Shown here: positions 9,439 through 17,194 of the stretch, piece by piece
How the letters are laid out: the number at the start of each line of letters is the position of its first letter
Numbering within the stretch: the first letter of the stretch is position 1
Origin: Blastopirellula marina
Lineage (GTDB): Bacteria; Planctomycetota; Planctomycetia; Pirellulales; Pirellulaceae
Length of the DNA: 64,000 bases
NCBI RefSeq assembly: GCF_002967715.1
Contig: NZ_PUIA01000057.1
Location: 124,001-188,000, forward strand
Reading direction: 5' to 3'
Notes under the pieces: generated by a model
The model's input: the letters and a program-made list of their open reading frames with translations, nothing else
The model's database searches: none
Told to the model about the DNA's origin: nothing
Program-made: the position numbers and the translations under genes

Positions 9439-9882
9439 ATGGTTGAACTCACCGAACTGCCAATTGATGCCTCCGTGGTTACACGTATGGTGACCTCCCC
9501 CAAGTCGGGAGCAGTCGTTCTATTTCTAGGCACGACCCGCCAATTCACTGACGCCAAAGAGACCGTCACCCTGACTTATACAGCGTATGCCCCCATGGCA
9601 ACTAGCGAGATGGAAAAGCTCGAGGCCCAGGCAAAAGCACGCTGGCCGATCGATCAATGCGTGCTCATCCATCGACTCGGCGAAGTCTCCATTGGTGAAG
9701 CAAGTGTCGCGGTGGCTGTTTCCACGCCTCACCGGCGTGACGCGTTCGAGGCTGCAAGCTGGTTAATGGATCGCCTCAAAGAGTTAGTTCCCGTATGGAA
9801 AAAAGAACACTGGGCCAGTGGATCAACCGATTGGGTTCATCCCGGATTGGTTCAGCGACCGGACGAAAATACGTTACACTAG
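9439..9882 (+). CDS. moaE: Molybdopterin synthase catalytic subunit MoaE
   Basis: A 147-residue MoaE: the segment GAVVLFLGTTRQ near the N-terminus, HRLGEVSIGEASVAVAVSTPHR in the middle, and the C-terminal PVWKKEHW with the two lysines that contact MoaD and substrate. It forms the heterotetrameric synthase with MoaD, inserting two sulfurs to make the dithiolene of molybdopterin. It lies between moaD and moaA with very short gaps, so it is part of the same operon. Confidence 0.95.
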   Translation: MVELTELPIDASVVTRMVTSPKSGAVVLFLGTTRQFTDAKETVTLTYTAYAPMATSEMEKLEAQAKARWPIDQCVLIHRLGEVSIGEASVAVAVSTPHRRDAFEAASWLMDRLKELVPVWKKEHWASGSTDWVHPGLVQRPDENTLH

Positions 9883-9886
9883 TAGT

Positions 9887-10894
9887 ATGTCAATCGAACC
9901 GAATACACCACTGATCGACCGCTTCGGACGTGTGCATACGAGCCTGCGCATTAGTGTGACAGATCGCTGCAATATTCGGTGCTTCTATTGCATGCCGCTA
10001 GAGAATGTTCGCTTCAAGCCTCGTGACGAGTTGCTGACATTCGAGGAAATGACGCGAGTTGTGCGTGTGGCCGCCGGACACGGGATCAACAAGCTACGAC
10101 TGACCGGTGGAGAACCGCTGGTCAGATCAAACCTCTCGCAACTCATTCGGATGCTTAAACAAGTGCCTGGGATCCAGGAAATTGCCCTGACGACCAACGG
10201 CATCCTTCTAACCGATCAGGCCGCGGATCTGAAGTCCGCCGGCCTCGACCGATTGAACGTCAGTCTTGACGCGCTCGGCGAAGAGATGTTCGAGCGAATC
10301 ACCCGCCGGCAAGGCGTGCAGAAGGTAATCGATGGAATCGTGGCGGCGCAGGCTGCTGGTTTCCGCGATATACGCTTAAACGCCGTGGCAATTCAAAATC
10401 TCACGGAAGGCGAAATTGTCCCTCTGGCCAATTTTGCGCGTGAAAACGACCTCCATTTACGCTTTATTGAATTCATGCCTTTGGATGCGGATCGAGCTTG
10501 GGACAGGAATCAGGTTCTGTCCGGTCGCCAACTCCGCGAGATAATTTCTCGTGAAGTCACTCCGTTGCATGATGACGATCGCCCAGACAAGAGCCAACCT
10601 GCAATCGATTACCAATATGTGGATGGTCGCCAACGCGTTGGTTTCATTAACAGTGTGACCGAGCCATTTTGCGGCACTTGCAATCGACTTCGGATTACGG
10701 CGGAAGGACAACTGCGAAACTGTTTGTTTGGCGTGGAAGAATGGGACACAAGGCCGATCCTGAGAAATGGCGGTACGGATGTCGACCTGTCAGAACGACT
10801 GCACGACTGTGTCCAGGCCAAGAAGCCATCACACGGAATGGACTCTCCTGAGTTCGTTCCGCCGGAACGAGCCATGTACCAAATCGGGGGCTAG
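9887..10894 (+). CDS. moaA: GTP 3',8-cyclase MoaA (radical SAM)
   Basis: A 335-residue radical SAM enzyme starting at the ATG at 9887, four bases after the moaE stop; a longer frame from 9818 would overlap moaE. The radical SAM cluster is CNIRCFYC near residues 26-33. The second [4Fe-4S] site is CGTCNRLRI near residues 262-270 plus a later Cys, and the conserved Gly-Gly is at the very C-terminus (QIGG). It converts GTP to 3',8-cyclo-GTP, the first step of molybdenum cofactor synthesis. MoaC, the next enzyme, is not in the window. Confidence 0.95.
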   Translation: MSIEPNTPLIDRFGRVHTSLRISVTDRCNIRCFYCMPLENVRFKPRDELLTFEEMTRVVRVAAGHGINKLRLTGGEPLVRSNLSQLIRMLKQVPGIQEIALTTNGILLTDQAADLKSAGLDRLNVSLDALGEEMFERITRRQGVQKVIDGIVAAQAAGFRDIRLNAVAIQNLTEGEIVPLANFARENDLHLRFIEFMPLDADRAWDRNQVLSGRQLREIISREVTPLHDDDRPDKSQPAIDYQYVDGRQRVGFINSVTEPFCGTCNRLRITAEGQLRNCLFGVEEWDTRPILRNGGTDVDLSERLHDCVQAKKPSHGMDSPEFVPPERAMYQIGG

Positions 10895-10910
10895 AAATGA
10901 GCTTCTAGCC
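10889..10910 (+). terminator. Hairpin at moaA stop codon
   Basis: GGCTAGAA (10889-10896) pairs with TTCTAGCC (10903-10910), overlapping the moaA stop. Only a short weak T stretch follows. It may lower readthrough into the cysteine desulfurase gene. Confidence 0.3.
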
Positions 10911-11012
10911 TTCAACAAGTCGCGACGTATTCGCCTAGTGGTGCGACTTGTTCGGAAAAACGAACCTTGAAAACTTCACACTGCCATCCCCACGCTACGA
11001 CGCGAATTGGGA

Positions 11013-12203
11013 ATGCCTGGCCAAGAAGGAAACGAACTCACGGTGGCAAGAGAACGAATCTACCTTGATAACGCAGCGACTAGCTGGCCCAAGCCTGCCA
11101 GTGTCGTGGAAGCCGTGCAGCATCATTTGACGGAACTGGGTGCGTGTGCCGGAAGAAGTGGTTACCGTGAGGCGAATGAGGTCGAGCGTCTCATTGGCGA
11201 CACCCGCAAGCAAATCGCCTATCTGTTCGGTACTCATTCGCAAGAGCATGTCATCTTTGGCTACAACGGGACGGACATGCTCAACCTGGGCTTGCACGGA
11301 TACCTAAAACGCGGCGACCACGTGATCACTACCACGGTCGAACACAACTCGATTCTGCGCCCTCTTTCCACCATGCAAAAGACGCTGGAAATCGAGTTGA
11401 CCCATGTCGCGGCCGGTGAAGATGGTCGCGTATCGGTCGAGTCCATCGAAAACGCAATCCAAGGCAATACACGCCTGATTGCCATCACGCACGTTTCCAA
11501 CGTTACCGGTGCCATTCAGCCCATTGAGGCAATCTATCAAGTCGCCAAGAATCGTGGCGTCCGTATGCTGGTCGATGCGGCCCAATCGGCCGGTCACCTG
11601 GACCTGAATTTAGGGGAGACCCCCATCGACATGGTAGCCTTTTCAGGCCACAAGGGCCTGCTCGGTCCGCTAGGGACAGGCGCGATGATCTTGCAGCCGG
11701 AAATAGCTGAATTGCTGCAATGCCAACGACAGGGTGGAACCGGCACCAAGAGCGAATCGGACGAGCAACCCAATGAATTGCCCGCCAAGTTTGAAAGCGG
11801 CAATGCGAACGTAACCGGCATTCTGGGGCTTCGTGCAGGGGTTGAATATATTCGCGAGCAAACCGTTACTGCGCTGCATCGACACACCATGCAGAATACC
11901 AGTCGACTTATCGAAGGTCTGCAATCAATGCCCAAGGTACGCATTCTGGGCCCCCAGAGCCTGGAACATCGTACTGGTGTTGTCAGCATTCAGGTCGAAG
12001 CGTTTGACCCACACGAGCTAGCTACGGCCCTCGATTCTGCTTTTGGTGTCCAGTGCCGAGCAGGGCTGCACTGTGCCCCCCTAATGCACCAGCACCTGGG
12101 CACGCTTGGCTCCGGCGGTACACTGAGATTCAGCCTAAGCATCTTTACCACGGCCGACCAAATTGATCGCACCCTGGAAGCAATGCAGGCAATCGTGCGA
12201 TAG
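11013..12203 (+). CDS. Cysteine desulfurase family protein (class V aminotransferase fold)
   Basis: A 396-residue PLP enzyme. YLDNAATSWPKP is the usual N-terminal motif, SGHKGLLGPLGTG holds the PLP-binding lysine (about residue 215), and VQCRAGLHCAP near residues 345-355 holds the candidate catalytic cysteine. The segment RSGYREANEVERLI near the N-terminus is typical of a subgroup of small cysteine desulfurase-like enzymes rather than of IscS. It releases sulfur from cysteine as a persulfide. Following moaD, moaE and moaA, it plausibly supplies sulfur for the MoaD thiocarboxylate (inference). Start choice: ATG at 11013; a GTG at 11043 after an AAGGA is possible. Confidence 0.85.
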   Translation: MPGQEGNELTVARERIYLDNAATSWPKPASVVEAVQHHLTELGACAGRSGYREANEVERLIGDTRKQIAYLFGTHSQEHVIFGYNGTDMLNLGLHGYLKRGDHVITTTVEHNSILRPLSTMQKTLEIELTHVAAGEDGRVSVESIENAIQGNTRLIAITHVSNVTGAIQPIEAIYQVAKNRGVRMLVDAAQSAGHLDLNLGETPIDMVAFSGHKGLLGPLGTGAMILQPEIAELLQCQRQGGTGTKSESDEQPNELPAKFESGNANVTGILGLRAGVEYIREQTVTALHRHTMQNTSRLIEGLQSMPKVRILGPQSLEHRTGVVSIQVEAFDPHELATALDSAFGVQCRAGLHCAPLMHQHLGTLGSGGTLRFSLSIFTTADQIDRTLEAMQAIVR

Positions 12204-12283
12204 CAATTCGGCTAGACAGCAGAAACAGGCCACTCGCCTACCAGTCATTCCACCGGAAGCATTTCAAGACAGCATCAATCGCA

Positions 12284-12715
12284 ATGAGCCAGAAACCCGA
12301 TCAGAGCAAACCTTGGTATCAGGATGGCCTTCAATTCGAATGCACCCAATGTGGCGGATGCTGTACCGGCGGCCCAGGCTACGTTTGGGTGAATGCGGCC
12401 GAAATCCAAGCCATGGCAGACTTTGCAGGTATGACCGTCGAGCAATTCGAATCGGTTTACGTCCGAGAAGTCGGTTTGCGAAAGAGTTTGAAGGAATACT
12501 CAACCGGCGACTGTGTTTTTCTCGATACGGAAAGTAAGGGCTGTACCGTTTATTCTGCACGGCCCCGCCAGTGCCGAACCTGGCCATTCTGGGACTCAAA
12601 CATCAAAACGCCGGAAGATTGGCAGGCTACCTGCGATTTCTGCCCTGGCAGCGGTAAGGGGCGTCTCTATAGCCTCGAAGAGATCCAGGACCGAGCGAGC
12701 GAGATCCGAATTTGA
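12284..12715 (+). CDS. YkgJ-family cysteine cluster protein
   Basis: A 143-residue protein with the cysteine pattern of the YkgJ/UPF0153 family: CTQCGGCC near residue 19, then CTVYSARPRQCRTWPFW near 85-100, then CDFCPG near 113. These cysteines probably bind zinc or an iron-sulfur cluster. The biochemical role of the family is not settled. It lies 80 bases after the cysteine desulfurase in the same direction, so the two may be linked by cluster assembly. Confidence 0.85.
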   Translation: MSQKPDQSKPWYQDGLQFECTQCGGCCTGGPGYVWVNAAEIQAMADFAGMTVEQFESVYVREVGLRKSLKEYSTGDCVFLDTESKGCTVYSARPRQCRTWPFWDSNIKTPEDWQATCDFCPGSGKGRLYSLEEIQDRASEIRI

Positions 12716-12953
12716 GGAATTTTCGGGTCCAACTGACCGGTTTCGATTGAAGATTTACCGATTATTCCGTCGATAACGATTGCACGGAGACCGGTACGTT
12801 CGAACGGCGAGACTGAAAAGTCTTGATATTCGCTTGAAATTACGGCCTCTGGTACCTTGGATCTTTGAAAATTGGATAGTTCGGAGAAGCCTGAAAAAGG
12901 GTAAAAGTCAAGTTGCCTGCATCGCGTTAAATATGCGCAAGCTGAGAATGAGC

Positions 12954-12982
12954 TTGACTCTAGTGCTTGTGGCACTTACACT
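12954..12982 (+). promoter_or_regulatory. Candidate sigma70-type promoter of the HU-like gene
   Basis: TTGACT (12954-12959), a 17-base spacer, and TACACT (12977-12982) match the -35/-10 pattern well and lie 70 bases upstream of the HU-like start. Judged by eye only. Confidence 0.4.
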
Positions 12983-13052
12983 TGGAGCAATTGCTGACGG
13001 AAGTCTGGAAAACTTACGACAACTCTATTCATCCTCGTGTGGGAGTCGCCTC

Positions 13053-13484
13053 GTGACCAAAAAAGAGATTGTGAAGACGATTTCTGAAGAGATCGGGCTC
13101 ACACAACTCAAGACAAAAGAGATCGTCCAGAAGACGTTCGACGCCATTGTGACTACCCTCGTTGAGGATGGCCGCATTGAGCTGAGGAACTTCGGGGTTT
13201 TCGAGGTCAAGAAGCGTGCTGCTCGCAAAGCCCGCAATCCGCGAACAGGTGCAAAGGTTGATGTCGACGAAAAGTACGTCGTCACCTTCAAGCCTGGCAA
13301 GGAGATGGAAGAAAGGGTTCGACAGCTGGAAGAGAAGGACCGACAGGGCCGACTCGAAGCCGAGCAACAATCGGCACCACCCCAGCAGCAGCCTTATTCC
13401 CCTCCCCAGTCGAATGACTCGCCTGGTTACCCATCGGCTTACCCTAATCCACCGAGCTCTGGGCCCGGTGACTACGGTAGCTAG
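13053..13484 (+). CDS. HU/IHF family DNA-binding protein with Pro/Gln-rich tail
   Basis: A 143-residue protein from the GTG at 13053, chosen because GGGAG lies about 8 bases upstream and the HU fold starts exactly there ([20 protein letters not shown]). The HU domain covers residues 1-95, with the DNA-binding arm in [20 protein letters not shown]. Residues 96-143 are a polar extension: a charged helix ([20 protein letters not shown]), then a Pro/Gln/Ser/Tyr-rich tail. HU/IHF proteins bend and package DNA. The tail is not part of classic HU, which is about 90 residues. The open frame continues upstream without a credible start, so the longer version is not a gene. Confidence 0.9.
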   Translation: MTKKEIVKTISEEIGLTQLKTKEIVQKTFDAIVTTLVEDGRIELRNFGVFEVKKRAARKARNPRTGAKVDVDEKYVVTFKPGKEMEERVRQLEEKDRQGRLEAEQQSAPPQQQPYSPPQSNDSPGYPSAYPNPPSSGPGDYGS

Positions 13485-13627
13485 GCTCAGTGGCAGTTAA
13501 GCTGCCGCAGCCATTCAGGCAAAGTCAGGTCTCTCCGAACTCTCCAAGATTCAATACCCTTGGACGATCGATAAATGAACGCAAACGGTCAGGACGACCG
13601 CTTCATAAGTTTCACGGAGGAAATGAG

Positions 13628-13846
13628 ATGCGTAACTTCATCATCGCTTTGCTGCTTGGATTCGCCCTGATGAGCAACACCGGTTGCTTCTTACCCATTT
13701 ACTCGGCTGACCCAAGTGTTCGTACGACCGAATTGATCTACACCTCGGAAAACTTGCGACACGTTTTGGAAGAATGGCAACGCATCTGGTTCCTCGACCA
13801 GCCTAGCCACTTGGCTCCATATCGTACCCACGGCGGCATTATCTAA
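13628..13846 (+). CDS. Small secreted/lipoprotein, 72 residues
   Basis: Starts at the ATG at 13628 with GGAGG at 13616-13620. The N-terminus is a hydrophobic signal (FIIALLLGFALMSNTGC) with a cysteine at residue 20 that could be lipidated, although the -3 residue (Asn) is not ideal for a lipobox. The mature part (about 52 residues) has the pattern RTTELIYTSENLRHVLEEWQRIWF and lacks known domains. It stands alone between the HU-like gene and a strong terminator, so it is probably a separate, highly expressed transcript. I do not recognise the family. Confidence 0.75.
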   Translation: MRNFIIALLLGFALMSNTGCFLPIYSADPSVRTTELIYTSENLRHVLEEWQRIWFLDQPSHLAPYRTHGGII

Positions 13847-13883
13847 CGCCGTACCGCACGAAAATCTCCGAAACCGTGAAACG

Positions 13884-13926
13884 AGACACCACCGGTCTGC
13901 CTTTGCGCAGACGGGTGGTGTCTTTT
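13884..13926 (+). terminator. Rho-independent terminator
   Basis: A long GC-rich stem: AGACACCACC plus GTCTGC on the left pairs with GCAGAC plus GGTGGTGTCT on the right, around a short TTTG-type loop, followed by TTTT. It closes the small lipoprotein transcript. Confidence 0.85.
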
Positions 13927-14041
13927 CGTTTACGTTCTGTTACTCGGCCCTCGTTGCGAGATTTACCCTGCCCCGATACGATTGGCTTAGCTTTCTGCGG
14001 TAAAAACCGCTTTCAATCGATTCTTTCGCCAACGTAATCGC

Positions 14042-14959
14042 ATGTCTGTTGATCTTGCCGTTCAGTTGGGGCGTCTCACGCTCCCCAATCCCGTTTTGGT
14101 CGCCTCCGGTACGTTCGGATACGCGAAGGAAATGGCCGGCATTGTCGACCTGGCCAAGCTGGGCGGTATTTTGCCGAAGACAATCACCAGCAGCCCGCGT
14201 CCTGGCAACAAGCCCTGGCGGACGGTCGAAACCACCGGTGGGATGCTCAACAGCATCGGTCTCGACAATGACGGCATCGACTACTTCATTGCCAATCACC
14301 TGCCTTATTTAGGGTCGCTTGGCTCGCCGCTAGTCGTCAGTATCGCCGGTAAAACGAAAGAAGACTTCGTCAGCATGGCAGCCCAGCTAGGTGAGCACGC
14401 CCAGGTTGCGGCCATTGAATTAAACATTTCGTGCCCCAATGTCAGCGGTGGCATCGACTTCGGGACCGATCCAGCAACTTGCGAAAAGCTGGTAGCTGAG
14501 GTTCGAGCGGCATGCCCTCATCCGATCATTGCCAAACTAACCCCCAACGTCACCAGTATCGCAGCGATCGCCAAAGCAGCCGAAGCTGGCGGAGCAGACG
14601 CGGTTTCGGCTATCAACACCGTCCAAGGGATGGCAATCGACTGGAAACGAAAGAAGCCCATGCTCGGCAACGTGATCGGTGGCCTATCGGGGCCGGCAAT
14701 CAAGCCGGTCGCCCTGCGGTGTGTCTTTCAAATTGCCAAGGCAACGAACGTCCCGATCATTGGCATCGGCGGGATCAGCACTTTAGACGATGTCATGGAA
14801 TTCCTGGTTGCAGGGGCGACGGCTGTGCAGATTGGTACAGCAAACTATTTCGATCCCACGCTCTGCAATCGCGTGATCGATGAGTTGCCTGGCGCACTCA
14901 GCACGCTTGGGGCATCTAGCGTCAAGGAAATCGTCGGAACGCTACAACTCCCCTCGTAG
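14042..14959 (+). CDS. pyrD: Dihydroorotate dehydrogenase, class 1B catalytic subunit
   Basis: A 305-residue FMN TIM-barrel enzyme that oxidises dihydroorotate to orotate in pyrimidine synthesis. Visible motifs are [15 protein letters not shown] at the N-terminus, [22 protein letters not shown] (catalytic cysteine loop of the class 1B type), [12 protein letters not shown], and the FMN phosphate site [12 protein letters not shown]...[13 protein letters not shown]. The catalytic cysteine rather than serine marks a class 1 enzyme. Class 1B enzymes normally work with an iron-sulfur subunit PyrK, which is not in this window. The gene stands alone, followed by trpS. Confidence 0.95.
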   Translation: MSVDLAVQLGRLTLPNPVLVASGTFGYAKEMAGIVDLAKLGGILPKTITSSPRPGNKPWRTVETTGGMLNSIGLDNDGIDYFIANHLPYLGSLGSPLVVSIAGKTKEDFVSMAAQLGEHAQVAAIELNISCPNVSGGIDFGTDPATCEKLVAEVRAACPHPIIAKLTPNVTSIAAIAKAAEAGGADAVSAINTVQGMAIDWKRKKPMLGNVIGGLSGPAIKPVALRCVFQIAKATNVPIIGIGGISTLDDVMEFLVAGATAVQIGTANYFDPTLCNRVIDELPGALSTLGASSVKEIVGTLQLPS

Positions 14960-15092
14960 CCCTCGGGCATTTCTTCACCACCGTGATAACCGCGGCCCCG
15001 TTCGCTTCCCCAGGGGTGACACTTTCCCCCTTTGTCCGTCATAATATCACGCTGCTTTTGACTTTGTTCCTCCCAGTAATCTGACAATATCC

Positions 15093-16076
15093 ATGCGTGT
15101 TCTTTCCGGTATTCAGCCGACAGGACGTCCCCACTGGGGCAATTACTTTGGTGCGATTCGGCAATATATCGACCTGCAAGGCAACGAGCAGTCGTTCTAC
15201 TTCATCGCCAATCTGCATGCCCTGACCACGGTTCGTGACCGCGACAAGCTCGAGCAGGCCACCATCGACATGGCCCTCGATATCTTGGCCCTCGGCCTGG
15301 ACCCCGATCAGGCAACGCTGTTTGTACAGTCGGATGTCCCTGAGATCAGTGAACTGTGCTGGATCCTAATGACAGGAACTGGCATGGGCCTCTTGGAACG
15401 CTGCGTCAGTTACAAAGACAAGAAGGACAAGGGACTGAAAGCAGACGCAGGTCTGTTTACCTATCCTGTGCTGCAAGCCGCCGACATCCTGGGGTACGAC
15501 TCTGACGTCGTCCCCGTCGGGCAAGACCAGGTTCAGCACATCGAAGTCACGCGCGACATTGCCCAAAGCTTTAATCATCAGTTCGGTGAAGTCTTTGTGC
15601 TACCCAAGCCGAAAGTGCTGGACGCTTCGGCCAAGGTCCCTGGCACCGACGGCGAGAAGATGTCCAAGAGTTACGGCAACATCATCGAATTGTTCGAGCC
15701 ACCGAAGCAGGCACGCAAGAAGATTATGCGGATCGTGACCGACTCGCGACCGATGGAAGACCCCAAAGATCCGGAAACGGACCACCTGTATCAGCTATAC
15801 TCGCTGTTTGCCGAGCCGGAACCGCTGCAGGAAATGGCCGATCTTTATCGCAAAGGAGGCTTCGGCTATGGCCACGTAAAAAAGGCCTTGGCCGATGCAT
15901 CCGAAGCCTATTTCGCCGAGGCTCACCAGCGCCGTGCTGAACTGGTTGCCAATCCGGCTCGCTTGAAAGAGATTCTCGGAGATGGTGCCCAGGTCGCGCG
16001 CAAGAAGGCCCGCGAAGTTCTCACCCGGGCTCAAGAGGCCTCCGGTATTTCCAGCTGGCACGCAAAACTAAAGTAG
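15093..16076 (+). CDS. trpS: Tryptophan--tRNA ligase
   Basis: A 327-residue class I aminoacyl-tRNA synthetase. The HIGH-like signature is in [16 protein letters not shown] at the N-terminus, the tryptophan pocket segment is [17 protein letters not shown], and the KMSKS motif is intact ([10 protein letters not shown]). The C-terminal helices bind the tRNA anticodon. Length is normal. acpS follows after 16 bases, so the two are probably cotranscribed. Confidence 0.97.
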   Translation: MRVLSGIQPTGRPHWGNYFGAIRQYIDLQGNEQSFYFIANLHALTTVRDRDKLEQATIDMALDILALGLDPDQATLFVQSDVPEISELCWILMTGTGMGLLERCVSYKDKKDKGLKADAGLFTYPVLQAADILGYDSDVVPVGQDQVQHIEVTRDIAQSFNHQFGEVFVLPKPKVLDASAKVPGTDGEKMSKSYGNIIELFEPPKQARKKIMRIVTDSRPMEDPKDPETDHLYQLYSLFAEPEPLQEMADLYRKGGFGYGHVKKALADASEAYFAEAHQRRAELVANPARLKEILGDGAQVARKKAREVLTRAQEASGISSWHAKLK

Positions 16077-16092
16077 ACAGACAATCATACCT

Positions 16093-16503
16093 ATGGAAAT
16101 CATCGGAATCGGAACCGACATCATCGAGTGCCTGCGAATCGCCCAAATGATCGAACGTCATGGCGAGATGTTCATCAATCGGGTCTACACTCAGCACGAA
16201 ATCGAATACTGCAGCGAGCGCAAAGCGGCGACCCAGCACTATGCTGGTCGCTGGGCCGCGAAGGAAGCTGTGCTCAAAGCCATCGGCACTGGCTGGATCA
16301 AAGGGATCACCTGGCGCGACGTCGAGGTTGCCAATCAGTTCGGCGGCAAGCCAATTATTCATCTTTACGGTGGCGCGTTGGATTCCGCAAAACGACGCGG
16401 GATTGAAGAAGTTCAAATCAGCATCAGCCATTGCCGCACGCATGCCGTCGCCTATGCCTTGGCCGTGGGTGACACCTCTCAGCTGAAAAATCCACGCCCC
16501 TAA
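16093..16503 (+). CDS. acpS: Holo-[acyl-carrier-protein] synthase
   Basis: A 136-residue phosphopantetheinyl transferase of the AcpS type. The Mg-binding Asp lies in GIGTDIIECLRI and the catalytic Glu/Lys in GRWAAKEAVLKAIGTGW. It moves the 4'-phosphopantetheine arm from CoA to acyl carrier protein for fatty acid synthesis. Length and motifs are complete. It lies 16 bases downstream of trpS. Confidence 0.95.
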   Translation: MEIIGIGTDIIECLRIAQMIERHGEMFINRVYTQHEIEYCSERKAATQHYAGRWAAKEAVLKAIGTGWIKGITWRDVEVANQFGGKPIIHLYGGALDSAKRRGIEEVQISISHCRTHAVAYALAVGDTSQLKNPRP

Positions 16504-16622
16504 ACTTCATCGAGAAATTTGGTAGAACCTGTTGCATGCAACTGAACACCTGTATACACTTCAGGCGTTCTAGGACAGAAGCTTGTTCTATCCCAATCAC
16601 TCTGAAGTTAGGGACAATTGTC

Positions 16623-17129
16623 ATGAGTCTCAGCCAATTACTTTTTGCAGACTTGGAGCACGAGTTTGCTGGTACCCGGAAAACACTCGAACGCGTGCCG
16701 GACGACAAATGGGACTGGAAGATTCACGAAAAGTCTCTGACGATCGGCTCGTTGGCGACGCACCTGGGTCGGATTCCCAGCTGGACGATGTTCACCTTCG
16801 ACCGGGAATCGCTCGACTTGAACCCTGCCGATGGGCCTAACTTCAATCCTCCCACTCCTTCAAATTGCGCGGAGAACCTGAAGATATTCGACGAGAATGT
16901 CGCCCAGGCAGTGGCCACCCTTCAGACAGTCGATGATGCCACGCTCGATCAACCCTGGACGCTACTCAGCGGCGGCGAGACGATTTTCACCATCCCGAAA
17001 CGCATGGTGATTCGTACGTGGGTGATCAACCATCTTATTCATCATCGGGCGATTCTGACGGTGTACTTCCGCATGAACGACATACCGGTTCCCGCTTTGT
17101 ACGGACCTTCGGGCGACGAACAGTTCTGA
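16623..17129 (+). CDS. DinB family protein
   Basis: A 168-residue four-helix protein from the ATG at 16623. Candidate metal-ligand histidines are in LATHLGRIPSW (near residue 43) and in NHLIHHRAILTVYFR (near 140), the usual DinB/YfiT spacing. Such proteins are metal-dependent hydrolases or thiol transferases, often stress-linked. The exact reaction is unknown. It is convergent with the ABC transporter gene; the 64 bases between them hold a candidate bidirectional hairpin. Confidence 0.85.
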   Translation: MSLSQLLFADLEHEFAGTRKTLERVPDDKWDWKIHEKSLTIGSLATHLGRIPSWTMFTFDRESLDLNPADGPNFNPPTPSNCAENLKIFDENVAQAVATLQTVDDATLDQPWTLLSGGETIFTIPKRMVIRTWVINHLIHHRAILTVYFRMNDIPVPALYGPSGDEQF

Positions 17130-17152
17130 TCAACGCACATGACTTGCCGGCG

Positions 17153-17194
17153 GTCAGGCGGCCTTCGTCCTCTGTGACGCCTGATTGCCGCTTT
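17153..17194. terminator. Candidate terminator between convergent genes
   Basis: TCAGGCG (17155-17161) pairs with CGCCTGA (17179-17185), with partial extension by the flanking GC-rich bases, and is followed by GCTTTT. It lies between the DinB-like gene (+) and the ABC transporter stop (-). Confidence 0.4.

Noticed and set aside
14845-15087. An 80-codon minus-strand frame between pyrD and trpS
   Set aside because: It needs a TTG start, has no ribosome site in place, and overlaps the pyrD end by 115 bases; the Gly-rich translation matches no family I know.
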